64,000 bases of DNA, from contig JADJRE010000009.1 in the NCBI GenBank assembly GCA_016712375.1, positions 62,001 through 126,000 of the forward strand, written 5' to 3'. The translations under genes and the position numbers were made by a program. Source of the stretch: Rhodospirillales bacterium (GTDB lineage Bacteria > Pseudomonadota > Alphaproteobacteria > Rhodospirillales > Defluviicoccaceae). This document shows positions 27,536 through 35,891 of the stretch, one piece after another (positions within the stretch are counted from its first letter, which is position 1; every line of letters starts with the position of its first letter). The notes below the pieces were generated by a model, which worked only from the letters and a program-made list of their open reading frames with translations, was not told the DNA's origin and ran no database searches.

Positions 27536-28364
27536 ATGGCAAGCGCCGCGACGAAGGCCGACGTGCATCGGGGGTGTTCGTCAATGGGTCATCAACGCCT
27601 GGGCATTCTGCCGAGGACGCAGAAGTGGAAGACGGTTATCGCATTGATCGCCGGCGGCGCTGACGCCGAGCAGATCGCTGCGAGCGACCTCCGAAGCCGC
27701 GGAGCAGGAGCTGCAAAGTGCCGCGAAGGATCCGACGTTCGTGCACGCCTTTTGGCTGCTCACGCAGATTCCCCTGGCAGCCCGTCAGCCCGATTTCGCC
27801 CGAGCACTCCGAAATCTCGGCCTCGAGATTGGCGAGCAGCCGAGCGTCATCGACATCGCGCGCGGGTTCTCGGATGCCGTCGACGGGCGGGTTCGCAACG
27901 TGCGCAGGAGGACCGACTTCGGCGAGATGGCGCAGATGTGCGGAGCGGAAGCTCTTTGTGCGGTCGCCGGGCGTAATCTGAACCAGTTGTTCGGGACAAG
28001 CCCGCAGGACGTTCGAACGGCGTTTGCAGGTCTCACGACCGTCAAACAGTTCTCGATCCTCAGCATGGACTTTTTTGCCCGCCTCACCCGGCGGGTGCTC
28101 GGATATTTCCTGAGCCGGGAGTTGCCCAACCACGTCGGAGCCAGCTCCCGCTTTCATACGATCCGCGAGCACCAGGCCTTCGAACAAGCGCTCGATGTGC
28201 ACTGCCGCGAGACCGCGCGCATCGTCGGCGATTTCTCCGGCGAATGGTACTCGAAGACGAACTACGAAAGCGGCATCGAAGCAAAGCAGGCGGGCAACTT
28301 CGCTCGGGTCGCCTTCGACAAGATCAAGAGGGAGCTGCAGCATCGGAGGGATGTCTATGCGTAG
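27536..28364 (+). pseudogene. First gene of the QueC-like cassette, unknown helical protein, with a 4-bp frameshift
   Basis: The frame from 27536 reads LGILPRTQKWKTVIALIAGG then ADAEQIAA. At 27680-27687 a GCGA unit is doubled, after which the protein continues in another frame: SEAAEQELQSAAKDPTFVHA, FWLLTQIPLAARQPDFARAL and RTDFGEMAQMCGAEALCAVA, ending EWYSKTNYESGIEAKQAGNF. Removing one GCGA gives about 275 residues, all helical, with no known catalytic motif. The last 8 bp overlap the QueC-like gene, so the two are co-translated. I recognise the pattern as a recurrent partner of defence-type QueC genes but know no function. The start is uncertain (27536 or 27584). Confidence 0.65.
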
Positions 28365-29859
28365 ACACCACATCATCTGTGGTGGCCTCCCGCGCGCCCG
28401 AGCCAGTACCCCTCATGTGATCGAGCTGGACATCAACGGGCCACCGGGTTCATCAGGGAAAGTCAATCTGCAGATCGTCGATGTCTGCTCGCGGCTCAGC
28501 CAGCAGTTGCCCGCAGTCCTGGTCGATCTCATCGAAATCGCAGCCTACGTCTATTGCGCCGACCAGTATGTGACCCGTGGCACCGAGCGGATGAGCCGTA
28601 TGGGGGCCGACTGGCGGCGCGACTTCATTTTCCACGTTCCTGTCCGCTGCCGCGACACGTGGCAATCGGAAGCCGTTTTATCGCCGCTCGTCGACGTCCT
28701 GCGGTTCCTGTCCGAAGACGAATATCACTTCGAATTCGATGAGTTCGTCAATCCGCGGGATGTAGGCAACTACTTCGACTTCGCAGAGGGGAGGCGTGGC
28801 TTTCAGGCCGACGAGATCATGCTGTTTTCTGGCGGTCTCGACTCATTCGCTGGCGCTGTGGAAGAAATCATCGGTCACGGCAAGCATGTCGCCCTCGTCA
28901 GCCACGAGTCCTCGAGCTTCGTGAAGAGCAAGCAGGCTACGCTGGTCGATGCCTTGCGGAGATCCGAGCGGGGGCGCCTCCTCCATGTGCCCGTTGCCGT
29001 CAACAAGAACCACGAAGAGGGGCGGGAATACACGCAGCGGTCCCGGTCGTTTCTGTTCGCCAGCCTGGCGTTCGCCGTCGCGACGATGTTCGGGCGCAAG
29101 CGGGTCCGCTTCTATGAAAATGGAATCGTCAGTCTGAACCTGCCGATCGTTGAACACGTCGTCGGCGCGCGGGCAACGCGAACGACACACCCGCAGGTGC
29201 TCGCCGGCTTTGGCCGCCTGTTCTCGGCACTCTCGGGCGGTCCGATCATCATTGAGAACCCTTACTTCTGGAAGACCAAGCAGGAAGTGATCGAAGTGAT
29301 CGCCCGGCATGGCTGCGAGCATCTGATCGCCGAGACCTTCAGCTGCGCCAAGGTTCGCGAAGCGACGCAGACACAGAAGCACTGCGGCGTCTGCTCGCAA
29401 TGCATCGACCGGCGGTTCGGCATTTTGGCTGCAGGTATCGATGCGCACGAGCCCGCGGCGAACTATGCCGTGGATCTGCTCGCAGATGAGCGGCAGCCCG
29501 GACATGAGGTCGTCATGGCCGAAGGCTATGTCATGTCGGCCATGCGGATCGCGAGGATGTCGGAGTTCGCCTTCTATGCGGCCAATGGGCAAAGCTTCCG
29601 GGCGCTGCGGCATCTGCCCGGATCGCCGGACGATAACGCGCGGGCGATATACGAGCTGCATCGCAGGCATGCCAAGGCGGTTGTCCGGGTCATCGAACGT
29701 GGCGTCGCAGACCTTGCCTCACGGCTGACGGACCAGTCACTTCCGGAGACATGCTTGGCATCTCTGATTGTCGCGCCGGTCGCCAGGCCACCCTCTAATC
29801 CGGAAGCCGACGAGGCAGAGGTCCGACCTCTAGCCTACCCTGTGCAGAGCCCGGGCTAG
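28357..29859 (+). CDS. QueC-like ATP-pyrophosphatase, Qat-type candidate defence protein
   Basis: About 500 residues. The start at 28357 is favoured because GGAGGG lies 6 bp upstream; an ATG at 28351 also exists. The N-terminal 150 residues are unlike housekeeping QueC. Then MLFSGGLDSFAG (SGGLDS at 158-163) forms the PP-loop ATP site. KQEVIEVIARHGCEHLIAET is followed by C330-x12-C343-x2-C346-x2-C349 (KHCGVCSQC), matching QueC's zinc site. The C-terminal 130 residues are extra helices. QueC makes 7-cyano-7-deazaguanine. The larger size, mobile location and unknown partners point to a Qat-like or related system rather than queuosine synthesis. Confidence 0.8.
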   Translation: MRRHHIICGGLPRARASTPHVIELDINGPPGSSGKVNLQIVDVCSRLSQQLPAVLVDLIEIAAYVYCADQYVTRGTERMSRMGADWRRDFIFHVPVRCRDTWQSEAVLSPLVDVLRFLSEDEYHFEFDEFVNPRDVGNYFDFAEGRRGFQADEIMLFSGGLDSFAGAVEEIIGHGKHVALVSHESSSFVKSKQATLVDALRRSERGRLLHVPVAVNKNHEEGREYTQRSRSFLFASLAFAVATMFGRKRVRFYENGIVSLNLPIVEHVVGARATRTTHPQVLAGFGRLFSALSGGPIIIENPYFWKTKQEVIEVIARHGCEHLIAETFSCAKVREATQTQKHCGVCSQCIDRRFGILAAGIDAHEPAANYAVDLLADERQPGHEVVMAEGYVMSAMRIARMSEFAFYAANGQSFRALRHLPGSPDDNARAIYELHRRHAKAVVRVIERGVADLASRLTDQSLPETCLASLIVAPVARPPSNPEADEAEVRPLAYPVQSPG

Positions 29860-29867
29860 GTCCGATC

Positions 29868-30323
29868 GTGTTTGCCATTGATGAGAAGGCGAACACCATA
29901 ATATTTTTTGGAGGAGCAAGAGTAACTGCAAGCTTTGCTCGCTTACTCTACCTACTTGCGGTACAGCATCGTGTCGACTTGCAAAATAAAGTACAAAATA
30001 AACGCTTTGAATACATCAAGACGGCGGATTTGGTGCGCGAACTCGGTGTGGACGAGCAGAGTCTCCGCCAACAAGTCCTTAGATGCAGGAAGTGGCTATC
30101 ACGAAGCCTGAAGAAAATCTTGGGTAGAGCACCGGGGCGCGACGAGGTGATTGAAAGCAAGAAGTGGACGGGATACCGCCTCAACCCTCGCATGGTGCTC
30201 GTCGATTCTGCTCAGCTGTCGGAGGCGGAAGCGATCGGCCGCGCCCCCCTGTTTCAGCACCTGCCGGAATCGTCATACCCGCCACCAGCACGTGACCCAT
30301 CGGCGGCAGCGTCACGTCTCTAG
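29868..30323 (+). CDS. Winged-helix DNA-binding protein of the QueC-like cassette
   Basis: 151 residues from a GTG at 29868, 8 bp after the QueC-like stop. The core reads ARLLYLLAVQHRVDL, then YIKTADLVRELGVDEQSLRQ, QVLRCRKWLSRSLKKILG and SKKWTGYRLNP, a winged helix with a recognition helix (DEQSLRQQVLRCRKWL) and a C-terminal beta-wing as in OmpR-type effector domains. No receiver or sensor domain is attached. The DNA is AT-richer than its neighbours. It probably regulates the cassette or acts as its DNA-binding component. Confidence 0.65.
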   Translation: MFAIDEKANTIIFFGGARVTASFARLLYLLAVQHRVDLQNKVQNKRFEYIKTADLVRELGVDEQSLRQQVLRCRKWLSRSLKKILGRAPGRDEVIESKKWTGYRLNPRMVLVDSAQLSEAEAIGRAPLFQHLPESSYPPPARDPSAAASRL

Positions 30324-30501
30324 CCGAACCTGTCACGACTCGTGTTTGCAACCTGCAAGTTCAATGACTTAGCAGGCGCCGTCCGTCACGTCTTTCGATC
30401 GGGCGTGCATATCTCCCAGTCGCTTTTTCCTCGATAACACCGCGACCCCACCGGCTGCGCCGTGCTTTGCGGCGCCGCCATCAAGATCGCGGTGAAGGCT
30501 C

Positions 30502-30780
30502 ATGTCACGTACCCTTGCTCCTCCTCATCATGACCTCCGCCAGCCGTCGGCTGGCCAGAAGACCGCGCCGACGCGCGTCCGTCATCTCGATCAGTCGGAC
30601 GTCGCGCGCCGCCTGAAACTGAGTCCACGCACGCTCGAAAAGTGGCGCTGGGAAGGCCGCGGCCCCCAGTACCTGAAGCTTGGCCGCCGCGTCGTCTACA
30701 GGCTGGCTGACATCCAAGCCTTCAAAGCCGAGCGGCTGCGCGAGAGCACGTCGAGTGTCGTCTCGAACGTCCCTCAATAG
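30502..30780 (+). CDS. AlpA/MerR-type helix-turn-helix regulator
   Basis: 92 residues. The central HTH reads LDQSDVARRLKLSPRTLEKW, then RWEGRGPQYLKLGRRVVYRL and ADIQAFKAE, the excisionase/AlpA wHTH pattern of integrated elements. The N-terminal 25 residues are disordered. It sits 12 bp before the primase-like gene and probably controls the replication block or excision. Confidence 0.8.
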   Translation: MSRTLAPPHHDLRQPSAGQKTAPTRVRHLDQSDVARRLKLSPRTLEKWRWEGRGPQYLKLGRRVVYRLADIQAFKAERLRESTSSVVSNVPQ

Positions 30781-30792
30781 AGAGCTGTTGCG

Positions 30793-31947
30793 ATGCCAAC
30801 TCTCTCGTCGCAAGGCCAGCCGCCGACCATCCGGCCCGTGACGCCGGGCGACAGTCACGCCATGCCCACGTCGTATGCGCGCGCCGCCTGCAGCAATGCA
30901 TCGCGAACTTCCAGTTCGCCACGGTACCGGCTGGAGCCCATCGACTTTGCATCCATAAACGCTGCAGCGCTTTCGGCGCTGCCGGACCTTCTGCGCCGCT
31001 GGCTCCCGAACGGTCGGCACATAGGTCACGAATATGTCGCCCTCAATCCGACCCGTGCCGATCGGCATCTCGGCAGCTTCCGGATCTGCCTGCGCGGCGG
31101 AAAGCGGGGTCGGTGGGCCGACTTCGCGACCGGGGATACGGGCGGCGACCCGATCAGCCTTGCAGTCTACCTTTACCGCTGCACCCCCTTACAGGCTGCA
31201 CGCAGGATCGCCGACACTCTCGGCCAAACTCACGTGACTACCTTCGCTACGGGGCGTCAGCGGTCGGCGCCTCCTGCTGCACCGCCTCAGCCGCTCGCGC
31301 CCCAGAGTTCGCAGAACCAATCCTTGGGCACGTACGGTCGTCAGCTTTGGGCTTGCTGTCGAACGATTACGCCGGAATGCCATGCCGGCCGCTATCTAAG
31401 CGCACGCGGTTGCGCCCTGCCGCATCCCGACGGCGATCTTCGATGGCATCCGGCACTGAGGCACCCGAGCGGATACGTCGGCCCGGCGTTGGTGGCACTC
31501 GTCACCGATTGCCGCGACGCCCAGCGTTGGCTGTCCCTCCACCGCACCTGGATCGCTGCGGGCGGCAGCGGCGATAAAGCCGACGTCGACTCGCCGCGCT
31601 TGCTTCTGAAGGATCACCGAAAATTCGGGGGCTGCATCCGCCTTTGGCCGGACGACTGGGCGACAGCGGGGCTGGGCATTGCCGAAGGCATCGAGACGAC
31701 GCTCACCCTCGCACGCGGCTTCACCCCGGCATGGTCGGTCATCGACGCCGCCAATCTCGGGGCGTTTCCCGTGCTGGCGGGGATCGAAGCACTGACGGTC
31801 GCAGTCGATCACGACGCCGCGGGATTGAAGGCGTTCAAGACGGTCGCCGAGCGCTGGCATGCCGCCGGATGCGAAGTCCGCAAGGTGCTGGTGCCGTCGC
31901 CCGGGGCGGATCTGAACGACTGGGCCCGGAGCGTCGATCATGCGTGA
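30793..31947 (+). CDS. Toprim-domain primase-like protein of the mobile element
   Basis: 384 residues. The N-terminus has a DNA-primase zinc-ribbon-like segment without the usual Cys (HEYVALNPTRADRHLGSFRI, then RWADFATGDTGGDPISLAVY). The C-terminus is a Toprim domain: GLGIAEGIETTLTLARGF with the catalytic Glu, then ALTVAVDHDAAGLKAFKTVA with the DxD motif, ending ADLNDWAR. Such proteins prime replication of plasmids, P4-like satellites and ICEs. The stop overlaps the RepA-like start by 8 bp, indicating coupled expression. Confidence 0.82.
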   Translation: MPTLSSQGQPPTIRPVTPGDSHAMPTSYARAACSNASRTSSSPRYRLEPIDFASINAAALSALPDLLRRWLPNGRHIGHEYVALNPTRADRHLGSFRICLRGGKRGRWADFATGDTGGDPISLAVYLYRCTPLQAARRIADTLGQTHVTTFATGRQRSAPPAAPPQPLAPQSSQNQSLGTYGRQLWACCRTITPECHAGRYLSARGCALPHPDGDLRWHPALRHPSGYVGPALVALVTDCRDAQRWLSLHRTWIAAGGSGDKADVDSPRLLLKDHRKFGGCIRLWPDDWATAGLGIAEGIETTLTLARGFTPAWSVIDAANLGAFPVLAGIEALTVAVDHDAAGLKAFKTVAERWHAAGCEVRKVLVPSPGADLNDWARSVDHA

Positions 31948-33106
31948 CGATACCGAGGTGCATGCCTTCATCGACGCTGCCGAAACGTATTCGCCGGACG
32001 AACCACAAAGCGACGACCAGCCGCTAATGTCCATCGATCTCCCATCGTGGTACGGCCGACCTGTCCCGGAGCGGCGATGGATGGTTCGCGACTGGATGCC
32101 CTGGGGGTACGTCACGGCGCTCTACGGTGACGGTGGAACCGGCAAGTCCCTTCTCGCCCAGCAACTCATGACAGCGTGCGTCATCGGCCAGAACTGGCTC
32201 GGGCTCGAAACTGCCGTGTGTTCGGCGATCGGCCTGTTCTGCGAAGACGACGAGACCGAGTTGCTTAGACGACAGGACTGCATCAACAGCGAAATCGGCG
32301 TCGATTTCCGCGACCTTGGGAACCTGCACATCATACCTCGTGTCGGCGACGACAACGTCTTGATGACGTTCGACCGCGACGGCCGAGGCAAACTCACGCC
32401 TCTCTGGCACGCCCTCGTTGCCGAGGCCAAGCGCCGAGAGGCACGGCTGGCAGTCATCGACACGGCCGCTGACACCTTCGGTGGAGATGAAATCCGGCGC
32501 TCGGAGGTTCGACAGTTCATCGCTTCATGCCTTGGCCGGTTCGCCCGCGAGATTGACGGTGCCGTCCTGGTGTTGGCGCACCCGAGTTTGTCCGGGATGG
32601 CAAGCGGCTCCGGCAGTGGTGGCTCGACCGCTTGGAGCAACACCGTCCGCAGCCGCCTCTACCTGAATCGACCCGAGGCGGAGGAAGGCGAGAAGCCTGA
32701 CAACAACGACCGAATCCTGACCACCAAGAAGGCCAACTATGCCGCAACCGGATGCGAGATCAGGCTGCGCTGGCAGCGAGGCGTGTTTGTACCCGAGGGG
32801 GTGGGGGCCGGCAGCTTCGTCGAGTCGCTCGACGAGCGTAACCGTGAGCGGGAGGTCGAGGGAATCTTCCTCAGCTGTCTGCGGGACGTGCGATCGCGCG
32901 GACAGCACGCGAGCGACTCGACCGCTTCTCGCGACCGATATGCGCCAAAGCTGTTCCGCACCCTAAAAGCCGGTCGAAGCTGCTCGGCAAAGGAACTCAT
33001 GTCCGCAATGAGCCGCCTGTTCGACGCCGGAAAGATCCGCATCGAGAGCGTCCTTAACGCCAATCGAAATTACGTCGCTGCTATCGTAGAGGTTGCGTCA
33101 TCATGA
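31940..33106 (+). CDS. RepA-like AAA ATPase/helicase
   Basis: 388 residues. Walker A GDGGTGKS is at residues 63-70, AIGLFCEDDE follows, and Walker B is LAVIDTAADTF. Then come VLVLAHPS, a Ser/Gly-rich loop (GMASGSGSGGSTAW) and a C-terminal helical domain. This is the AAA_25/RepA hexameric helicase plan used in plasmids and satellites. With the preceding Toprim protein it forms a primase-helicase pair for autonomous replication of the excised element. Confidence 0.83.
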   Translation: MRDDTEVHAFIDAAETYSPDEPQSDDQPLMSIDLPSWYGRPVPERRWMVRDWMPWGYVTALYGDGGTGKSLLAQQLMTACVIGQNWLGLETAVCSAIGLFCEDDETELLRRQDCINSEIGVDFRDLGNLHIIPRVGDDNVLMTFDRDGRGKLTPLWHALVAEAKRREARLAVIDTAADTFGGDEIRRSEVRQFIASCLGRFAREIDGAVLVLAHPSLSGMASGSGSGGSTAWSNTVRSRLYLNRPEAEEGEKPDNNDRILTTKKANYAATGCEIRLRWQRGVFVPEGVGAGSFVESLDERNREREVEGIFLSCLRDVRSRGQHASDSTASRDRYAPKLFRTLKAGRSCSAKELMSAMSRLFDAGKIRIESVLNANRNYVAAIVEVASS

Positions 33107-33218
33107 TGATTGTCGCTGAAAAGTTTTCGTGCCCACACACCCAAACACGATTCGTGCACACCTCACATAAGTCATTGAAATCGCACGGATCCCATGAGCG
33201 TGCACACACACCCTATAC

Positions 33219-33261
33219 TACGTATAGAGCGGCGCCCTTCAGGGGGGCACCGCTCTACGTA
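33219..33261. promoter_or_regulatory. Long imperfect hairpin after the replication genes
   Basis: TACGTATAGAGCGG and CCGCTCTACGTA pair almost fully around a GC-rich centre. There is no T-run of note, so it may be a replication-origin hairpin, an attenuator or a protein-binding palindrome rather than a simple terminator. It lies 113 bp after the RepA-like stop. Confidence 0.5.
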
Positions 33262-33283
33262 TTATTGCATCGTGAGGGCGGCC

Positions 33284-33544
33284 ATGCCTGACGACACCTC
33301 GAGGCAGGAACCCGAACCGCTGGTGACGACCACCTTCCGTGTCGGCAGGCGGTTCAAGGTCGCGATGACGATCCCCTCCTTCGGGACGGGCGAGACGCTG
33401 GCGATGAACGTCGAGTGGTCGCCGGACGTGCCGAAGCGGCGGCTGAACAAGCGTGAGATCCAAGACTACCGGCGCGGACGTGACGCTGCCCTGGCTGAAG
33501 TCGTTCGGCTGATCGGCGGCAATGTCCTGTGTGTGGAGGTTTAG
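33284..33544 (+). CDS. Small hypothetical protein of the mobile element
   Basis: About 86 residues starting MPDDTSRQEPEPLVTTTFRV at 33284, after GAGGGCGG. It has a beta-strand pattern (FKVAMTIPSFGTGETLAMNV) then KRRLNKREIQDYRRGRDAAL and a hydrophobic end. This is a typical short phage-type protein; the function is unknown. Confidence 0.55.
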   Translation: MPDDTSRQEPEPLVTTTFRVGRRFKVAMTIPSFGTGETLAMNVEWSPDVPKRRLNKREIQDYRRGRDAALAEVVRLIGGNVLCVEV

Positions 33545-33548
33545 AGCG

Positions 33549-33746
33549 ATGTCGGACTTGCCGCACGGACTGCCCCACTCTCCAAGCGCGTCACTCGCGT
33601 CAGCAACACGGCATGGAGACGACAACGTCAACCGCGGTACCGGGCCGCCGACCGCGGCGAGCGACGAGCAGAGCGGATGGCGGCGGCGTACCTGGCAGTT
33701 CCCCGCCGCCATCCTCACCACGACGGCCCTGAAGATGAGGAAATGA
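33549..33746 (+). CDS. Small hypothetical protein
   Basis: 65 residues from the ATG at 33549, 4 bp after the previous stop. It is Ser/Thr/Arg-rich and ends ILTTTALKMRK. It has no motif and is supported mainly by tight packing with its neighbours. Confidence 0.35.
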   Translation: MSDLPHGLPHSPSASLASATRHGDDNVNRGTGPPTAASDEQSGWRRRTWQFPAAILTTTALKMRK

Positions 33747-33892
33747 TCATGGCTACCGCGATTCTGCCTCGGCGACATCCGGATGCAAGCATCACTACTG
33801 AGGCGCCCATCGAGGCGCTGGTTGGCGGCATTTCAGCGACACTTGGCACCCTTGCTTCCTGGCTCACCAAGCTTGCGGGAGGTGGGCGATGA
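33743..33892 (+). CDS. Small hypothetical protein
   Basis: About 49 residues from the ATG at 33743 (alternative 33749): MIMATAILPRRHPDASITTE, then APIEALVGGISATLGTLASW. The latter may form an amphipathic or membrane helix. Its stop overlaps the next start as ATGA. Confidence 0.4.
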   Translation: MIMATAILPRRHPDASITTEAPIEALVGGISATLGTLASWLTKLAGGGR

Positions 33893-34338
33893 ACGGGGCG
33901 CAGCAAGCGCTCCTGGAAAAGCGCGACGGCTCGGACGTCGGCCGTGATCCGCGGAAGGTGAACCGGGAGGAGCTGATCGCCGCCGGTCACCAACCCAAGA
34001 GCCCGCTCAAGGCGCTGCGGTTGCGCTGCCTCGACTGCTGCGCCGATCAGCCGAGCGAGGTGCGGCTATGCACCGCGGTAAGGTGTGCGAACTGGCCATT
34101 CCGCCTGGGCACAAACCCGTGGCGCAAGGAACCAACCGACGCACAGCGGGAACGCGCTCGATCCCTCATGCCTCAACGCCGCGCTGGCGTCGGAAATCAA
34201 CGCAACGCGCGTTCAGAAAACGCCATGTCGGAGGTCGCCGCTACCACCCTACCAGCCGCGAAGTTATCCACAGGCAAAACCGCCGTTTTGCAGGACCAGA
34301 CGCCTCGGTGCGCCACAGGCGGGGAGGTGTTGCGATGA
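33889..34338 (+). CDS. Phage-type CxxC zinc-binding small protein
   Basis: 149 residues. The core is LKALRLRCLDCCADQPSEVR then LCTAVRCANWPFRLGTNPWR. The C-x2-C(C)...C-x4-C spacing, WPFR and GxNPWR make up a recurrent phage zinc-ribbon protein. The C-terminal half is low-complexity. It overlaps its neighbours on both sides by ATGA, inside a dense run of small genes. Confidence 0.65.
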   Translation: MNGAQQALLEKRDGSDVGRDPRKVNREELIAAGHQPKSPLKALRLRCLDCCADQPSEVRLCTAVRCANWPFRLGTNPWRKEPTDAQRERARSLMPQRRAGVGNQRNARSENAMSEVAATTLPAAKLSTGKTAVLQDQTPRCATGGEVLR

Positions 34339-34601
34339 ACCGTGCAACACCACACGGCAAGGCTGAAGTCGCGCGTTTAGGAGGCAAGGCAATGACCGCT
34401 GCCTGTTCCGATGACCGCTCTTCGGTTGAGCCGATCGCGGTATCGCCTGGCGAGGCGGCGCGCCTGGCAGGTGTCGGCCGGACGACGATCTACGGGTCGA
34501 TCTCGGCCGGCGAGCTGCGCAGCATCAAGCTTGGCAAGCGCCGCTTGATTGCCATGGATGCCTTGCGCGAGTGGCTTCGCGCCCATGAGGTCAGGACATG
34601 A
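34335..34601 (+). CDS. Excisionase-type helix-turn-helix protein
   Basis: 88 residues. The HTH reads VSPGEAARLAGVGRTTIYGS then ISAGELRSIKLGKRRLIAMD and ALREWLRA, an Xis/MerR-family single-wing domain. It is likely the directionality factor or a regulator working with the integrase at 39155. Its start and stop overlap its neighbours (ATGA). Confidence 0.78.
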   Translation: MNRATPHGKAEVARLGGKAMTAACSDDRSSVEPIAVSPGEAARLAGVGRTTIYGSISAGELRSIKLGKRRLIAMDALREWLRAHEVRT

Positions 34602-34687
34602 ATAACCCCGGCAAAACCGCGACAGAGACCGGCGCCCGCCAAACCGATCAGCGCCAACCCGCCGGGGAGATGCCAAGCGATGGCTGA
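34598..34687 (+). CDS. Very short ORF bridging two genes
   Basis: 29 codons (MNNPGKTATETGARQTDQRQ and on) starting in ATGA overlap with the excisionase stop and ending just inside the next start. It may serve only as a translational coupler. Confidence 0.3.
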   Translation: MNNPGKTATETGARQTDQRQPAGEMPSDG

Positions 34688-35471
34688 TGGCAAGCGCAAG
34701 CCGCCGCTCCAAGCGGCGCCAGCCGCGCAGACGGTCGAGGAAAAGCTGGCGCAGGCCGAAAAGGAGCTGAACTCGGGCGAGAAGAAGCTGCTGGCCCAGC
34801 TTCGCAGACGAAGCGCCGTTCGCCACCAGGCTCCGCGCGCGAAGGTTCGGCACGAGCCCCCAGGCCCGATGACGCTCACCGCTGCCGACGGCCGGCAGCT
34901 GGGCCATACCCTGACATTGCTGTCCACCTTCGGGACGGCGTCGATCGAGTTTCAGGCGCGAACGCTGCATGAGCTGCTGGAAGCAAGCTGCCGCGGTACC
35001 AACGGCATCGCCTTCGAGGAGTGGGACGTCAACGGCGCGCTGGCGGCGCTGCATGGCATCGCGCCGCGCGACGAGACGGAAGCCCTGCTCGCCACACAGA
35101 TGGTCGCCGTCCACTCCGCGGCGATGCGCTGCCTGCGCCAGCTCAAGGGCTCGGAGAGCATCCCGCAGCAGGACTCCAACGGCCGCCTTGCGGTCAAGCT
35201 GCTGCGCACGTTCACGGCGCAGATGGAGGCGCTGCAGCGCTATCGCGGCAAGGGCGAGCAGAAGATGACGGTCGAGCACGTGCACGTCCACGCCGGCGGC
35301 CAGGCGATCGTCGGCGAGGTCAGAGCCGGCGGCCGAAGGGAGGGGGTGCCGGAAAAACATGAGGAACGAGCCCATGCAAAAGCGGTCACCCATGCAGCTG
35401 AGCCGCCGATGCCAAGCCCGCACTCGCAGCGGCAAGCCGTGCCAGTCGCCCGCCGTCCGCGGCAAGCGTAG
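34680..35471 (+). CDS. Phage-type hypothetical protein (GGQAIVG family), intact copy
   Basis: 263 residues. An N-terminal coiled coil (VEEKLAQAEKELNSGEKKLL) precedes a helical domain (LLSTFGTASIEFQARTLHEL, then ATQMVAVHSAAMRCLRQLKG and LAVKLLRTFTAQMEALQRYR). The conserved end is GEQKMTVEHVHVHAGGQAIV. This is a common alphaproteobacterial phage/ICE protein of unknown role. It overlaps the HGGxxG gene by about 110 bp. A truncated copy is at 38570-38954 and a fragment at 3753-3875. Confidence 0.7.
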   Translation: MADGKRKPPLQAAPAAQTVEEKLAQAEKELNSGEKKLLAQLRRRSAVRHQAPRAKVRHEPPGPMTLTAADGRQLGHTLTLLSTFGTASIEFQARTLHELLEASCRGTNGIAFEEWDVNGALAALHGIAPRDETEALLATQMVAVHSAAMRCLRQLKGSESIPQQDSNGRLAVKLLRTFTAQMEALQRYRGKGEQKMTVEHVHVHAGGQAIVGEVRAGGRREGVPEKHEERAHAKAVTHAAEPPMPSPHSQRQAVPVARRPRQA

Positions 35472-35748
35472 GTGCCGCATGCACGGCGGCGCCAGCGGAA
35501 GCGGTGCACCCCGAGGGAACAAGAATTCTTTGAAGCACGGGCACTATTCCGCAGAGGCCATCGTCAGACGCCGCCTTATGACGGCGTTGCTGACCGAAGC
35601 GCGGGCGCTCCTGACAGAATGCGATGACGAAAGGTGGCAGCCCTCGCGCTCGCGCTTTCCCCAGGATGCTGTTCGTCGAGATGCTGCGCCTCATCGACGA
35701 CTGCGGTTGAACACGGCGCCACCACGACGGGCGCATGGTCGGAGGTGA
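35359..35748 (+). CDS. HGGxxG-motif phage-type protein, probably altered at the 3' end
   Basis: The frame starts MRNEPMQKRSPMQLSRRC then QARTRSGKPCQSPAVRGKRR and CRMHGGASGSGAPRGNKNSL, then KHGHYSAEAIVRRRLMTALL. This motif set (three spaced Cys, HGGxxGAPxGNxNxLKHG) marks a small protein found beside GGQAIVG genes in phages and ICEs. After about residue 90 (DDERWQ) the composition changes, so the C-terminus may be out of frame. A second copy is at 38842-39113. Confidence 0.6.
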   Translation: MRNEPMQKRSPMQLSRRCQARTRSGKPCQSPAVRGKRRCRMHGGASGSGAPRGNKNSLKHGHYSAEAIVRRRLMTALLTEARALLTECDDERWQPSRSRFPQDAVRRDAAPHRRLRLNTAPPRRAHGRR

Positions 35749-35891
35749 TGAGCGGCTGTCTGTTTTCTGCGGAGAGATGCGCCCGCGATCGCGCCAGCTA
35801 TGCCCATTTTGGATCGATGCGGTTGAATGTCGATAGGAAGCAGACTACCATTTTGTACTTGCGAGTCTGGCTATCTGGGGGATGTGGGGAT
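35749..35891. other. Short gap before the sugar dehydrogenase gene
   Basis: Composition falls in GC from about 35800, marking the left border of a low-GC insert that carries the dehydrogenase gene. Confidence 0.4.

Noticed and set aside
28195..28356. N-terminal extension of the QueC-like frame
   Set aside because: It overlaps the first cassette gene in another frame and is only compositional; the ATG at 28357 has a well-spaced ribosome binding site.
27536..30323. Calling the cassette a complete Qat system
   Set aside because: No QatA-type ATPase or TatD-type DNase is present and the first protein does not look like QatB as I know it; only the QueC-like component matches.
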